A stretch of 9,696 nt of DNA from Candidatus Hydrogenedentota bacterium (GCA_029556545.1 JAKQEQ010000043.1:1-9696); one strand, 5' to 3'; positions 1 to 8,584 are shown, counted from the first letter of the stretch. Notes: a model not told the origin generated them from the sequence alone. Numbers and translations: made by a program.

Positions 1-88
1 CCGGCGGACGGCCTCCCTTGGGGCTTCGCGGAGCGTCCGGGAGACGCTCGACGAGCCAATCGAGTTGAGCATCAGTAAGTTTTAGCAT
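1..88 (-). CDS. IS5-family transposase, N-terminal fragment (runs off the window)
   Basis: Read on the minus strand from ATG at 88, the frame gives MLKLTDAQLDWLVERL, then PDAP, RSPKGGRPP, and is still open at base 1. This is the helix-turn-helix start typical of IS5/IS402-type transposases (the DUF4096-like domain with 'LTDxQW..I..LLP' followed by a basic 'kGGRPp' turn); the DDE catalytic core would lie outside the window. An in-frame ATG at 103 is an alternative start adding five residues; neither has a strong Shine-Dalgarno. The element points away from hicB, so its upstream end lies between this gene and hicB. Only 29 residues are visible, so subgroup and integrity cannot be judged. The frame match is direct; family assignment rests on recognition of the N-terminal motif. 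Confidence 0.72.
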   Translation of the reverse strand, partial: MLKLTDAQLDWLVERLPDAPRSPKGGRPP

Positions 89-151
89 ACCACATAAACA
101 CATAACTCGAACTGAATATTCCGGTTTTGGGATAGCTTCTAAGAACAGGCC
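1..151 (-). mobile_element. Upstream end of an IS5-like insertion sequence (boundary approximate)
   Basis: The transposase starts at 88 on the minus strand, so the element's outer end should lie some tens of bases to the right. Read on the minus strand, 151-130 is GGCCTGTTCTTAGAAGCTAT followed by CC, which has the look of an IS5-type terminal inverted repeat (a GCCTGTT-like tip followed by an AAGC block). The partner repeat is outside the window, so the exact end and any target duplication cannot be confirmed. Confidence 0.38.
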
Positions 152-186
152 GAGACGGAGAGCGACTCAGGCCAAGGAGAGCGAAG

Positions 187-411
187 ATGGAACATCGCGT
201 TCGACTCGCGGTGCTTACTTGGAAAGAAGGCGACGTATTCGTTGCGGATTGTCCGCCGGTACGCATTGCGAGTCAGGGAGATACCGAGCAGGAAGCCTTG
301 GACAACCTGAAAGAGGCCATCGAACTCTACTTCGAGGACGCGCCCGGGGTAGAGCTTCCGGGATGTGGGGACGCGCACGCGCGCGAAGTCGAGGTCTCCC
401 TTGCCTCCTAG
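187..411 (+). CDS. hicB: HicB-family antitoxin, short form (solitary)
   Basis: A 74-residue protein of the HicB/UPF0150 family, the antitoxin partner of the HicA mRNA interferase in type II toxin-antitoxin systems. The N-terminal half is the partial RNase H-like fold: alternating strands 'RVRLAVLTWKEGDVFVADCP', then the family signature 'SQGDTEQEALDNLKEAIELY' at residues 35-54. It is of the short type and has no C-terminal helix-turn-helix or ribbon-helix-helix DNA-binding domain. The ATG is preceded by AAGGAG seven bases upstream, which supports this start. The gene sits about 35 bp from a likely insertion-sequence end. No HicA (about 60-80 residues with a GSH-type dsRNA-binding core) is found in the 170 bp downstream or in the visible upstream DNA, so it appears to be orphaned, or its partner has been lost. 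Family assignment is firm; antitoxin activity without a toxin is uncertain, as many short HicB-like proteins are solitary. Confidence 0.82.
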   Translation: MEHRVRLAVLTWKEGDVFVADCPPVRIASQGDTEQEALDNLKEAIELYFEDAPGVELPGCGDAHAREVEVSLAS

Positions 412-584
412 ACCGATGACGACGCCATCTGATTTCCCACCGACTAGAATGGCCAATGGCTGGAGCCTGCACATTTCAATTTCTGCTGCTTTTCCTCATT
501 GAAGATTGTATAGTTATCGTGCATGAGGAGGCGACATCCCAAAGTAACGGAACGATGGACGAGATGGACGGGATGGACGGGCGC
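412..584. other. Convergent gap between hicB and tsaE; no convincing gene
   Basis: No coding frame here has family features or a good start. It is somewhat AT-richer at 470-525 than its surroundings. It holds the tandem 9-bp units at 554-580 and a short open frame from 401 to 502 that begins inside hicB (see findings). I see no strong stem-plus-T-run terminator for either convergent gene. Confidence 0.6.
554..580. repeat. Three tandem 9-bp units, gatggacg(a/g)
   Basis: Three head-to-tail copies: GATGGACGA, GATGGACGG, GATGGACGG; on the other strand this reads as repeated CGTCCATC. It lies just 3' of the tsaE stop codon (585-587) on the minus strand, i.e. in the tsaE 3' untranslated region. 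Short tandem repeats of this kind can be polymorphic or dispersed in a genome; neither can be seen from one window. Confidence 0.7.
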
Positions 585-1103
585 TCAGATAGACGCGCTA
601 TCGGCGCGCAAGGTTTCGCGCCAATCGGGCGGCAGAACGCCGAGATTCACCACGCGAATCGCCCGCGCGTCGCCGCCGCGATGCGCGAAGAAAACATCGA
701 CGCGCCTCGCGGGCAGGATGGCCGCCGCGCGGTCCGCCCACTCGACCACGCATACGCCGTCGGACTCGAAAAGCTCTTCGCAGCCGAGCGCGATGACCTC
801 CTCCGGGCCCGAGAGCCGATAAAGGTCGAGGTGATAGAGCTTCCGGTCATGGCCGTATTCATTGACCAGCGTAAAGGTAGGGCTGTGTATGGCCTCGCCG
901 CGCGCGAACCGGGACGCCATGCCGCGCACGAAACACGTCTTGCCCGTGGCGAGTTCGCCGTGCAGCGCCACGACCGCGCCCACGGGCAACAACGCGGCCA
1001 GCGATCTCCCCAACCGTTCGGTCTCGGCGGGAGCGGTCGTTTCGAGTTCCAGGGCGTCCTGTGGCGTTTCGCTGTCCCGATCCGGTTTTCTCATGCGCCG
1101 CAC
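585..1103 (-). CDS. tsaE: tRNA threonylcarbamoyladenosine biosynthesis ATPase TsaE
   Basis: TsaE (YjeE) is the cytoplasmic P-loop ATPase that works with TsaB, TsaD and TsaC to make N6-threonylcarbamoyladenosine at position 37 of ANN-reading tRNAs. Visible motifs: Walker A 'GELATGKT' at residues 49-56, 'HSPTFTLVNEY' at 73-83, 'YHLDLYRL' at 90-97 and 'EWADR' at 121-125, in the usual order. At 172 residues it is slightly longer than the usual ~150, through an N-terminal extension of about 25 residues and a short C-terminal tail. The frame begins at GTG 1103, directly after the glgA stop (TGA 1104-1106); ATG at 1094, nine bases further in, is an equally plausible start. It is thus probably translationally coupled to glgA and shares its promoter. 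tsaB and tsaD are not in the window. The combination with glycogen synthase has no obvious functional logic. Confidence 0.93.
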   Translation of the reverse strand: MRRMRKPDRDSETPQDALELETTAPAETERLGRSLAALLPVGAVVALHGELATGKTCFVRGMASRFARGEAIHSPTFTLVNEYGHDRKLYHLDLYRLSGPEEVIALGCEELFESDGVCVVEWADRAAAILPARRVDVFFAHRGGDARAIRVVNLGVLPPDWRETLRADSASI

Positions 1104-2597
1104 TCAGCCGGCTTGCGCCAGCGCCTCCCGGTAGAGGGCGACGTAGTCGCGCGAGGCGCGGGCCCACGAGAAATCCTCCTCCATGCCGGCCACGCGCAGC
1201 GCGGCCAGCGTCTTCGGGGCGCGGTAGACGTCGAAGGCCTTGTGCATGGCCCGCAGCAGCGCCTGACTGGTCATCGGCACGAACGACAACCCCGTGGGCT
1301 TTGCCCCGCGCCCGTTGACGCGCGACAGATTGCGCACGCTGTCGGCAAGCCCGCCGGTGCGCCGGACTATCGGCACCGTGCCGTAGGCGAGGCTGTACAA
1401 CTGGCTGAGCCCGCAAGGCTCGTAGCGCGACGGCATGAGGAAGAAATCGCTGCCTGCGAAGAGCTTGTGCGCGATCGCGGTGTCATAGCGTAGAATGACA
1501 GCGACCTTCCCCGGGCGTCGCTGCGCGGCGGCGATGAGCCGGTTCTCGATCTGGGCATCGCCCGTGCCAAGCAATGCTATCTGGAAATCGACGTCGAGGA
1601 GATTCTCCGCGGCGTCGATGATGAGGTCAATGCCCTTCTGCCACGTGAGACGGCTGACAACGCCGAAGAGGGGCGCGTCCCGCCTGGGAAGATGAAACGC
1701 CTCCTGGAGGTCCCTCTTGCACAGGGACTTTCCGCCGAGGTCGTCGTGATCAAAGGCGGCCGCGATATGGGGGTCCCGCGCGGGATTCCACACCTCGTAG
1801 TCAATGCCGTTGAGGATGCCGCGCAAGTCGTCGCTGCGCGTGCGGAGCACACCATCCAGGCCCGCGCCGTATTCGAGGGTCTGGATTTCGCGGGCGTAGC
1901 GCGGGCTGACCGTGCTCAGCTTGTCCGCAAGCACGATCGCGCCCTTCATCAGGTTGATGTCGCCGAAATATTCGAGGCATTCCATGCGAAAGAGGGCCGG
2001 GTCGAAGCCCGTGAACGGAAGCTGGTCCGCGGCGAAGCGGCCCTGAAAATTCAGATTGTGGATCGTGTAGACCGCGGGCGTCCCCGCCCATACCGGGTCG
2101 TTTGCCAGGCGGGTCTTTAGGAAGATGACGATGGGCGCGGTGTGCCAGTCGTGGCAATTGATCACGTCGGGTTTCCACCCGATACGCGATAAGCCATCCA
2201 GCAGGCCAAGCCCGAAGAAGCAGTACCGTTCCGCGTTGTCCCCATATTCGCCGCCCTCATGACCGTAGGGATGTTCGCGCCCGAAATACCCCGGATGCTC
2301 GACGAGATAGACGGGAATGTCCGTGCCCGGGATGCGCGTTTCGCGCAGCGTCCCGCCCAGACGCTTTGGGCCGAGCTTCGCCTCACAAGCGCCGATCCGC
2401 TTGCCGCGCAGGGACTCGGGAATACTCCGGTAACAGGGCAACGCCACCCGCACGTCGTGACCTTGGTCATGAAGGGCTTTCGGCAGGGCGTTCACGACCT
2501 CGGCCAAGCCGCCGGTGCTCAACAACGGCGCCAATTCCGCCGCCACCTGCAATACCTTCAAGGGCGATTTCAAAGCCTGGTCCCTTCCTGCGCGCAT
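1104..2597 (-). CDS. glgA: Glycogen synthase (ADP-glucose), GT5 family
   Basis: GlgA transfers glucose from ADP-glucose to the non-reducing end of a growing alpha-1,4-glucan. The protein is about 497 residues, normal for the bacterial GT5 family, and has both GT-B domains: N-terminal 'STGGLAEVVNALPKAL' (27-42), 'HDWHTAP' (149-155) and 'YTIHNLNFQG'; then 'ILNGIDYEVWNP', the nucleotide-binding 'SRLTWQKGIDLI' (315-326) and 'EPCGLSQL' (393-400) followed by 'TGGLADSV'. I prefer ATG 2597 because GGTGGAG ends about seven bases upstream; an in-frame GTG at 2609 would add four residues. Odd point: the usual Lys of the N-terminal KxGGL motif (Lys15 of the E. coli enzyme, implicated in ADP-glucose binding) is Ser27 here. 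It is first in an operon with tsaE and has a good promoter immediately upstream. glgB, glgC and glgP are not in the window. Confidence 0.95.
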   Translation of the reverse strand: MRAGRDQALKSPLKVLQVAAELAPLLSTGGLAEVVNALPKALHDQGHDVRVALPCYRSIPESLRGKRIGACEAKLGPKRLGGTLRETRIPGTDIPVYLVEHPGYFGREHPYGHEGGEYGDNAERYCFFGLGLLDGLSRIGWKPDVINCHDWHTAPIVIFLKTRLANDPVWAGTPAVYTIHNLNFQGRFAADQLPFTGFDPALFRMECLEYFGDINLMKGAIVLADKLSTVSPRYAREIQTLEYGAGLDGVLRTRSDDLRGILNGIDYEVWNPARDPHIAAAFDHDDLGGKSLCKRDLQEAFHLPRRDAPLFGVVSRLTWQKGIDLIIDAAENLLDVDFQIALLGTGDAQIENRLIAAAQRRPGKVAVILRYDTAIAHKLFAGSDFFLMPSRYEPCGLSQLYSLAYGTVPIVRRTGGLADSVRNLSRVNGRGAKPTGLSFVPMTSQALLRAMHKAFDVYRAPKTLAALRVAGMEEDFSWARASRDYVALYREALAQAG

Positions 2598-2639
2598 CGG
2601 GCACTCCACCGACGCCTTCCACCCGCTTCAGCGGCCTTC

Positions 2640-2668
2640 ATTATACGTGAACGGCTCGGCGGCGGGAA
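2640..2668 (-). promoter_or_regulatory. Candidate sigma-70 promoter of glgA-tsaE
   Basis: On the minus strand, a perfect TATAAT -10 box occupies 2645-2640, with a weak -35 (TTCCCG, 2668-2663) at the optimal 17-bp spacing. Transcription would begin near 2633 and give a leader of about 36 bases before the glgA ATG. The -10 match and the location are the main support; the -35 matches consensus poorly. Confidence 0.58.
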
Positions 2669-2764
2669 AATCCCCGCGCGCCGCGTCAGTCCCTCGATAT
2701 CCCCGCCGTCCTTCTCCTCCCGGAACGCTCCGGCTACGCGCGGAATCGAGATTCATTTCTTCCG

Positions 2765-2794
2765 TTGAAAAGGCGGGTGCGGGTGTGGTAGGTT
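2765..2794 (+). promoter_or_regulatory. Possible sigma-70 promoter of the kdsB operon
   Basis: TTGAAA (2765-2770) resembles a -35 box and is followed, after 18 bp, by TAGGTT (2789-2794) as a weak -10. It lies in the divergent gap, about 95 bp ahead of kdsB and directly upstream of a hairpin, so the predicted start point falls at or within that hairpin. The -10 is poor, so this is tentative. Confidence 0.35.
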
Positions 2795-2797
2795 AAA

Positions 2798-2817
2798 GTC
2801 CCGTTAGAGAACGGGAC
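2798..2817. other. Perfect inverted repeat (8-bp stem, 4-base loop) in the kdsB leader
   Basis: GTCCCGTT - AGAG - AACGGGAC is an exact 8-bp inverted repeat with a tetraloop, ending 71 bases before the kdsB ATG. On the plus strand it is followed by ATCCCCCCC rather than a run of T, so it is not a normal intrinsic terminator in that direction; on the minus strand it is followed by only CTTTAA. It could be a transcript leader hairpin (stability or control) or an operator for a dimeric regulator. Structure is seen; function is unknown. Confidence 0.7.
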
Positions 2818-2888
2818 ATCCCCCCCAGCGCCTCTAACCTGTGTCTTGGTCAGAGTCTTTCGTAAGTCCTTGATAGGGGTAGAGTTAT

Positions 2889-3662
2889 ATGACGACACCC
2901 GAAAAACCTTCCCGAATTCTGGCCGTGGTGCCGGCTCGTTACGCCTCGACGCGGTTCCCGGGCAAAATCATTGCGCCTTTGGCCGGAAAACCATTGGTGC
3001 TCCACACGTACGAGCGCGCCCGCGAGGCCGCGCTCGTGGACGAGGCGCTCATCGCCACGGACGCCCAGGAGGTGGTGGACGCTCTCGCGCCTTTCGGCGT
3101 GGCGCCCGTAATGACCCGCGCGGACCACGCCTCGGGAACGGACCGTATCGCCGAGGTGGTGGCCGGCATCGACGCGGATATCGTCGTGAACGTGCAGGGA
3201 GACGAGCCGGTGATTGATCCGGCGGTCATCGACGCCACCATTCGCCCATTGATCGAACAACCGGACGTCGTCATGTCGACGGCGCGCTGCCTTATCACCC
3301 GGCCCGAGGACATCAACAATCCAAACGCCGTGAAGGTGGTCTGCGACGCGCGAGGGCACGCCCTGTATTTTTCGCGATCGCCCATACCGTACATCCGCGA
3401 CGCGGCGGATCAGGCGGCGGCGGCGACCTGCTATTGGGTGCACATCGGGCTGTACGCCTATCGGCGCGACTTCCTCATCGAGTACGCGCGCATGCCCCAG
3501 ACGCCGCTCGAGAAGCTGGAGAAGCTCGAACAATTGCGCGTGCTCGAAAACGGCTACAAACTGGCCGTGGTCGATACCGAATATGAGTCCATCGGCGTGG
3601 ATACGCCGGCGGACCTCGAACGGGTGCGGGCGCTGATCGAGACCCCGCGCAAGGGAAACTGA
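2889..3662 (+). CDS. kdsB: CMP-Kdo synthetase (3-deoxy-manno-octulosonate cytidylyltransferase)
   Basis: KdsB activates Kdo with CTP to CMP-Kdo, the donor used in the cytoplasm to attach Kdo to lipid A precursor. The 257-residue length is normal. The family's motifs appear in order: 'PARYASTRFPGK' (15-26), 'SGTDRIAEV' from 82, 'VNVQGDEP' ending at 107, then 'NPNAVKVV', 'ALYFSRSPIPY', 'HIGLYAYR' and 'EKLEQLRVLENG'. The start is supported by AGGGG (2875-2879), nine bases ahead of the ATG. It is the first gene of an operon: pyrG starts three bases after its stop and supplies the CTP co-substrate. Its presence shows that the cell makes Kdo-containing lipopolysaccharide, in keeping with the two Kdo/WaaP-type kinases at 6233-7767. 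The leader carries a perfect hairpin that might influence expression. Confidence 0.96.
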   Translation: MTTPEKPSRILAVVPARYASTRFPGKIIAPLAGKPLVLHTYERAREAALVDEALIATDAQEVVDALAPFGVAPVMTRADHASGTDRIAEVVAGIDADIVVNVQGDEPVIDPAVIDATIRPLIEQPDVVMSTARCLITRPEDINNPNAVKVVCDARGHALYFSRSPIPYIRDAADQAAAATCYWVHIGLYAYRRDFLIEYARMPQTPLEKLEKLEQLRVLENGYKLAVVDTEYESIGVDTPADLERVRALIETPRKGN

Positions 3663-6228
<2,566 letters not shown>

Positions 6229-6232
6229 CCTG

Positions 6233-7027
6233 TCAGGCGTCGCTGCGCCGCTGTCGTTCCCGCCGACGTTCGAGGCGCGCCCGCCGCGCGGCCTGCCCTT
6301 CGCGCACGCGCGGCAGCCAGACGCGCGGGTCCTGCCCGGGAGGCAGCATTCGGATGACAAACGGCGCCAACAGCGCGTCGCTGAGTTCATCGCAAAACGA
6401 GTCGTAGAGTTGGATAAGGCTGGCCAGGCGGCGCTCGTCGGTGTACGGCGCGCCGATCTCCACGGCGTCCAGATCGATGAAATGGAACGTCTCCCCGTCG
6501 CGCGTGAAAATATTCTTGCCGGATAGATCGCCGTGGTACGCTCCCGCCGCGTTCAAGTCGTTCACCGCGTCCGCAAGAGACGCGAGGAACCGCTCGAAGG
6601 CGTCCGGCCCCGCTCCCCCGCTGATCATGGCCCGGGCATACTCCTCGACGTTCCGGGCGCCATCGAGGTATTCGGCAATGAAGGCATTGCCGAACAACAG
6701 CCCGCCGAAGCCTTTCTCAACGTATGCGACTGCGCGGGGCGCGGGAACGCCGTGACGTTCGAGGTGCAACGCCGCGCGCCAGCCGCGACGATACCGATTC
6801 CGCCGAAAAGTCAGGCGCACACTCCGCGAAAGGAAAGGCCCGACGCACCGCTTGATGACCCAACCGCCGATGCGTTCGACGCGCGACTTCCTGGATTCCT
6901 TAAGCACTTCCCCCGGAGTGCTCAAGACGGTCAACACCACCTCCGGCGATACGTCCGGCGCGAGGTGGAGCCTGTACCGCCCTTTCCGGACCGGGCGCGG
7001 CGATTCTGGATTCCCGTCGCAACTCAT
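6233..7027 (-). CDS. Lipopolysaccharide kinase, WaaP/Kdo-kinase family (second copy)
   Basis: A 264-residue protein with the protein-kinase-like fold of the WaaP/RfaP/KdkA lipopolysaccharide core kinases, which phosphorylate sugars of the inner core in the cytoplasm before export. Visible: a likely ATP-binding Lys59 in 'WVIKR', 'RRGWRAALHLERHGVPAPRA' (80-99) typical of WaaP, the catalytic loop 'HGDLSGKNIF' (165-174) with Asp167 and Asn172, and the metal-binding 'FIDLD' (183-187). The tail is very basic (repeated Arg). It begins with ATG 7027 overlapping the TGA of the preceding kinase (ATGA), so the two are translated as a pair. It ends four bases from the stop of the convergent gene at 6228. 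Whether it acts on Kdo, heptose or another acceptor cannot be told from sequence; a distant RIO-like kinase with other targets is possible but less likely here. Confidence 0.82.
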   Translation of the reverse strand: MSCDGNPESPRPVRKGRYRLHLAPDVSPEVVLTVLSTPGEVLKESRKSRVERIGGWVIKRCVGPFLSRSVRLTFRRNRYRRGWRAALHLERHGVPAPRAVAYVEKGFGGLLFGNAFIAEYLDGARNVEEYARAMISGGAGPDAFERFLASLADAVNDLNAAGAYHGDLSGKNIFTRDGETFHFIDLDAVEIGAPYTDERRLASLIQLYDSFCDELSDALLAPFVIRMLPPGQDPRVWLPRVREGQAARRARLERRRERQRRSDA

Positions 7028-7767
7028 TGCGGTTTCCGCGAAAACCGGTCAATTCCGGCGGAGGCGGGATCATAACCGTCGAGCAGGACTTGGAAGTAGC
7101 GCATGGGCAGACGCTGCTTGCGAAACGACCGCGCGAGTCGCTCAAGGTTGCTGGCGCGCAGCCGCGCGGAAAGCATCGGATACCGCACGGCCTTGTCGAA
7201 GTCGATGAGGTACTCGCGGGATTCCCCCACAAGCACGTTCCCCACCTGGAGGTCCGCGTGCCAGACCCCACGGTCATGCAGGTCCCGAATCAGCCTGCCA
7301 CAGCGGCGCAACACCTCGTCCGCGTCTGCGGCTTGGGCCGCCTGCTCACGATTCCGGTCGACAGGCGCGGCTCGGAGGAAGGCCTTCAAGTCCACGGCAT
7401 CCACCCGATGCGTCGCGATCGCGCCCCGCAGCCACGGCCCGCGCCGCTCCCAGACCGCGCCCAGCGGCTCGGGAACGGCGAATCCCTCACGATAAAGTTC
7501 CCAGAGCAGGGTCAGTTCGCGCAAAGGACGGTTCGCAAGCAGATAACCTTCGTGCAAGAAATGGCGCAGGAGCCCCCCGCGCAGCCCTCTGCGAATCACC
7601 CCTTCGCCTTGAGGGTAGGGAAAGACGCGAAGCATGCCGCGCCCGCCCAGGCCCGCATCAATGCAGCCGACGCCCTCGAGGAGCGCCGCCGCGACACACT
7701 CGGCCCACTCGCCGCGCACGAGCGCGGTCTTGCCTCCGCGCGCTATTCTGGTGAATCCTTCGATCAC
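7024..7767 (-). CDS. Kdo kinase-like protein (KdkA/WaaP family)
   Basis: A 247-residue protein close in pattern to KdkA, which phosphorylates the Kdo of lipid A-Kdo at O-4. Key segments: 'IRRGLRGGLLRHFLHEGYL' (58-76), the ATP-binding 'rRGG' region typical of KdkA; 'RELTLLWELYREGFAVPEP' (83-101); the catalytic loop 'HADLQVGNVLV' (170-180) with Asp172 and Asn177; and 'LIDFDKA' (187-193). The start is GTG 7767 with GGGGCG about six bases upstream; no better start is seen. It is followed by a second kinase of the same superfamily with a 4-bp overlap. Phosphorylated single Kdo is known in organisms with short lipopolysaccharide such as Haemophilus; together with kdsB nearby, this suggests Kdo phosphorylation, but the substrate is inferred. 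I leave the symbol blank because the KdkA and WaaP branches are hard to separate by eye. Confidence 0.83.
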   Translation of the reverse strand: MIEGFTRIARGGKTALVRGEWAECVAAALLEGVGCIDAGLGGRGMLRVFPYPQGEGVIRRGLRGGLLRHFLHEGYLLANRPLRELTLLWELYREGFAVPEPLGAVWERRGPWLRGAIATHRVDAVDLKAFLRAAPVDRNREQAAQAADADEVLRRCGRLIRDLHDRGVWHADLQVGNVLVGESREYLIDFDKAVRYPMLSARLRASNLERLARSFRKQRLPMRYFQVLLDGYDPASAGIDRFSRKPQ

Positions 7768-7859
7768 AGACGCCCCGCCGCTGCTTTCCGATTGGAGGGA
7801 TCATGGGTTACGGAACGCGGGCAATGCAACCCCCCGCATCGCGGTGGACGGACTCAAGA

Positions 7860-8147
7860 TCACGAACGTGGCTGGTTCTTGCGGAGCGCCTCGCGAAAGG
7901 CCTTGCTGCCGAGGGTTTCCATAAAGATGCGCCGCTGCTCGATGGCATGCAGCATGCGAATGTAGCGCAGGTCCAGGACCGCAAGATAGAACGCCACGAG
8001 CAAACAGAGCAGAAAGACGCCCCAATAGACCGCGAGAACCAGGGGGGAACCGGTGAATCCCAGACGGGCAACGCCATACCACGCCAACAGCGCGCTCGCG
8101 CCCAGCGCCAGCGCGCCCGCCAATCGCCATTTCCGTTGCGGCGTCAC
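7860..8147 (-). CDS. Small hypothetical membrane protein, two transmembrane helices
   Basis: A 95-residue protein I cannot assign to a named family. It has two hydrophobic helices, about residues 9-27 and 36-58, separated by a short Gly/Pro turn, then a charged C-terminal tail (59-95; 'DLRYIRMLHAIEQRR...') that is probably a cytoplasmic amphipathic helix. The start is GTG 8147, with AAAGGA about seven bases upstream. It follows the lipoprotein gene by 11 bp and precedes the kinase gene by 92 bp, so at least the first pair is co-transcribed. The high hydrophobic content and a good ribosome binding site support a real gene in spite of its size. Confidence 0.7.
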   Translation of the reverse strand: MTPQRKWRLAGALALGASALLAWYGVARLGFTGSPLVLAVYWGVFLLCLLVAFYLAVLDLRYIRMLHAIEQRRIFMETLGSKAFREALRKNQPRS

Positions 8148-8158
8148 TAAGCGGTCCT

Positions 8159-8533
8159 TTAATGATGCGGCACCCAGACGCGCTCCTCATACATGTCACC
8201 CGAGGGCGTCACCACCAGCCGGTTCTCGTAGTGCCCCTTCACGACGGGCGCCGCGACCGGCGTCGGGGCCGGCGCGGGGCGCGGCTGCACATACTGAGGC
8301 TTCCGCGCGTCGCCCACCGCGTCGCCGATGATCGCGCCGGTCAACGCGCCGATGCCCGCGCCTATCAGCGCGCCTTCGCCCTGATGCCCGCTCTGGTGGC
8401 CGATGATCGCGCCCGTACCCGCGCCGAGCGCCGCGCCGATTACCGCGCCGTCCTGCGCGGGCGTCGTTTCACACGCGGCGAGCGAAATTGTCATTGCCAA
8501 GCCGAGCAAGGGTAGCAACATGCGGTTCTTCAT
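8159..8533 (-). CDS. Glycine-zipper lipoprotein
   Basis: A 124-residue precursor with a lipoprotein signal peptide: 'MKNR', a hydrophobic core, and the lipobox L-A-A-C with Cys21 as the lipidated residue. The mature part has two copies of a glycine-zipper segment, 'GAVIGAALGAGTGAIIGHQ' (30-48) and 'GALIGAGIGALTGAIIGDA' (54-72), linked by His/Gly-rich residues; such GxxxG repeats pair helices in membranes. Then comes a Pro/Ala linker (about 80-96) and a C-terminal 'GHYENRLVVTPSGDMYEERV' motif ending in WVPHH, of a kind often seen after such zippers. AGGAGG seven bases before ATG 8533 fixes the start. Residue 22 after Cys is Glu, which does not signal inner-membrane retention by the Asp+2 rule of enterobacteria, so an outer-membrane location is possible. 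It is the first gene of the minus-strand envelope group. Exact function is unknown. Confidence 0.88.
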   Translation of the reverse strand: MKNRMLLPLLGLAMTISLAACETTPAQDGAVIGAALGAGTGAIIGHQSGHQGEGALIGAGIGALTGAIIGDAVGDARKPQYVQPRPAPAPTPVAAPVVKGHYENRLVVTPSGDMYEERVWVPHH

Positions 8534-8556
8534 GGCGCATCCTCCTGTCTTGCGTC

Positions 8557-8584
8557 ACGATAGCGCAATGCGCTTCTGCGACAA
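8557..8584 (-). promoter_or_regulatory. Candidate promoter for the lipoprotein gene
   Basis: On the minus strand, TTGTCG (8584-8579) and TATCGT (8562-8557) each match four of six sigma-70 consensus positions, with a 16-bp spacer. It lies 24 bp upstream of the lipoprotein ATG, so the leader would be short. The position fits a promoter for the minus-strand group to 6233; the score is modest. Confidence 0.4.

Noticed and set aside
456-1493. A 345-codon open frame on the plus strand opposite tsaE and the glgA 3' half
   Set aside because: The minus strand has unmistakable TsaE and GlgA motifs; this frame is a low-complexity antisense shadow.
2798-2817. Intrinsic terminator reading of the hairpin upstream of kdsB
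   Set aside because: There is no T-run after the stem on the plus strand and only CTTTAA on the minus strand; both flanking genes are transcribed away from it, so a terminator would have nothing to end.
7842-7852. Small inverted repeat CCGCATCGCGG between the two-helix protein and kinase genes as a terminator
   Set aside because: The stem is only about four base pairs, and no T-run follows on the minus strand.
7027-7965. A 312-codon plus-strand frame opposite the KdkA-like kinase
   Set aside because: It covers a gene with clear kinase motifs and continues into the next gap without any start signal or family similarity.
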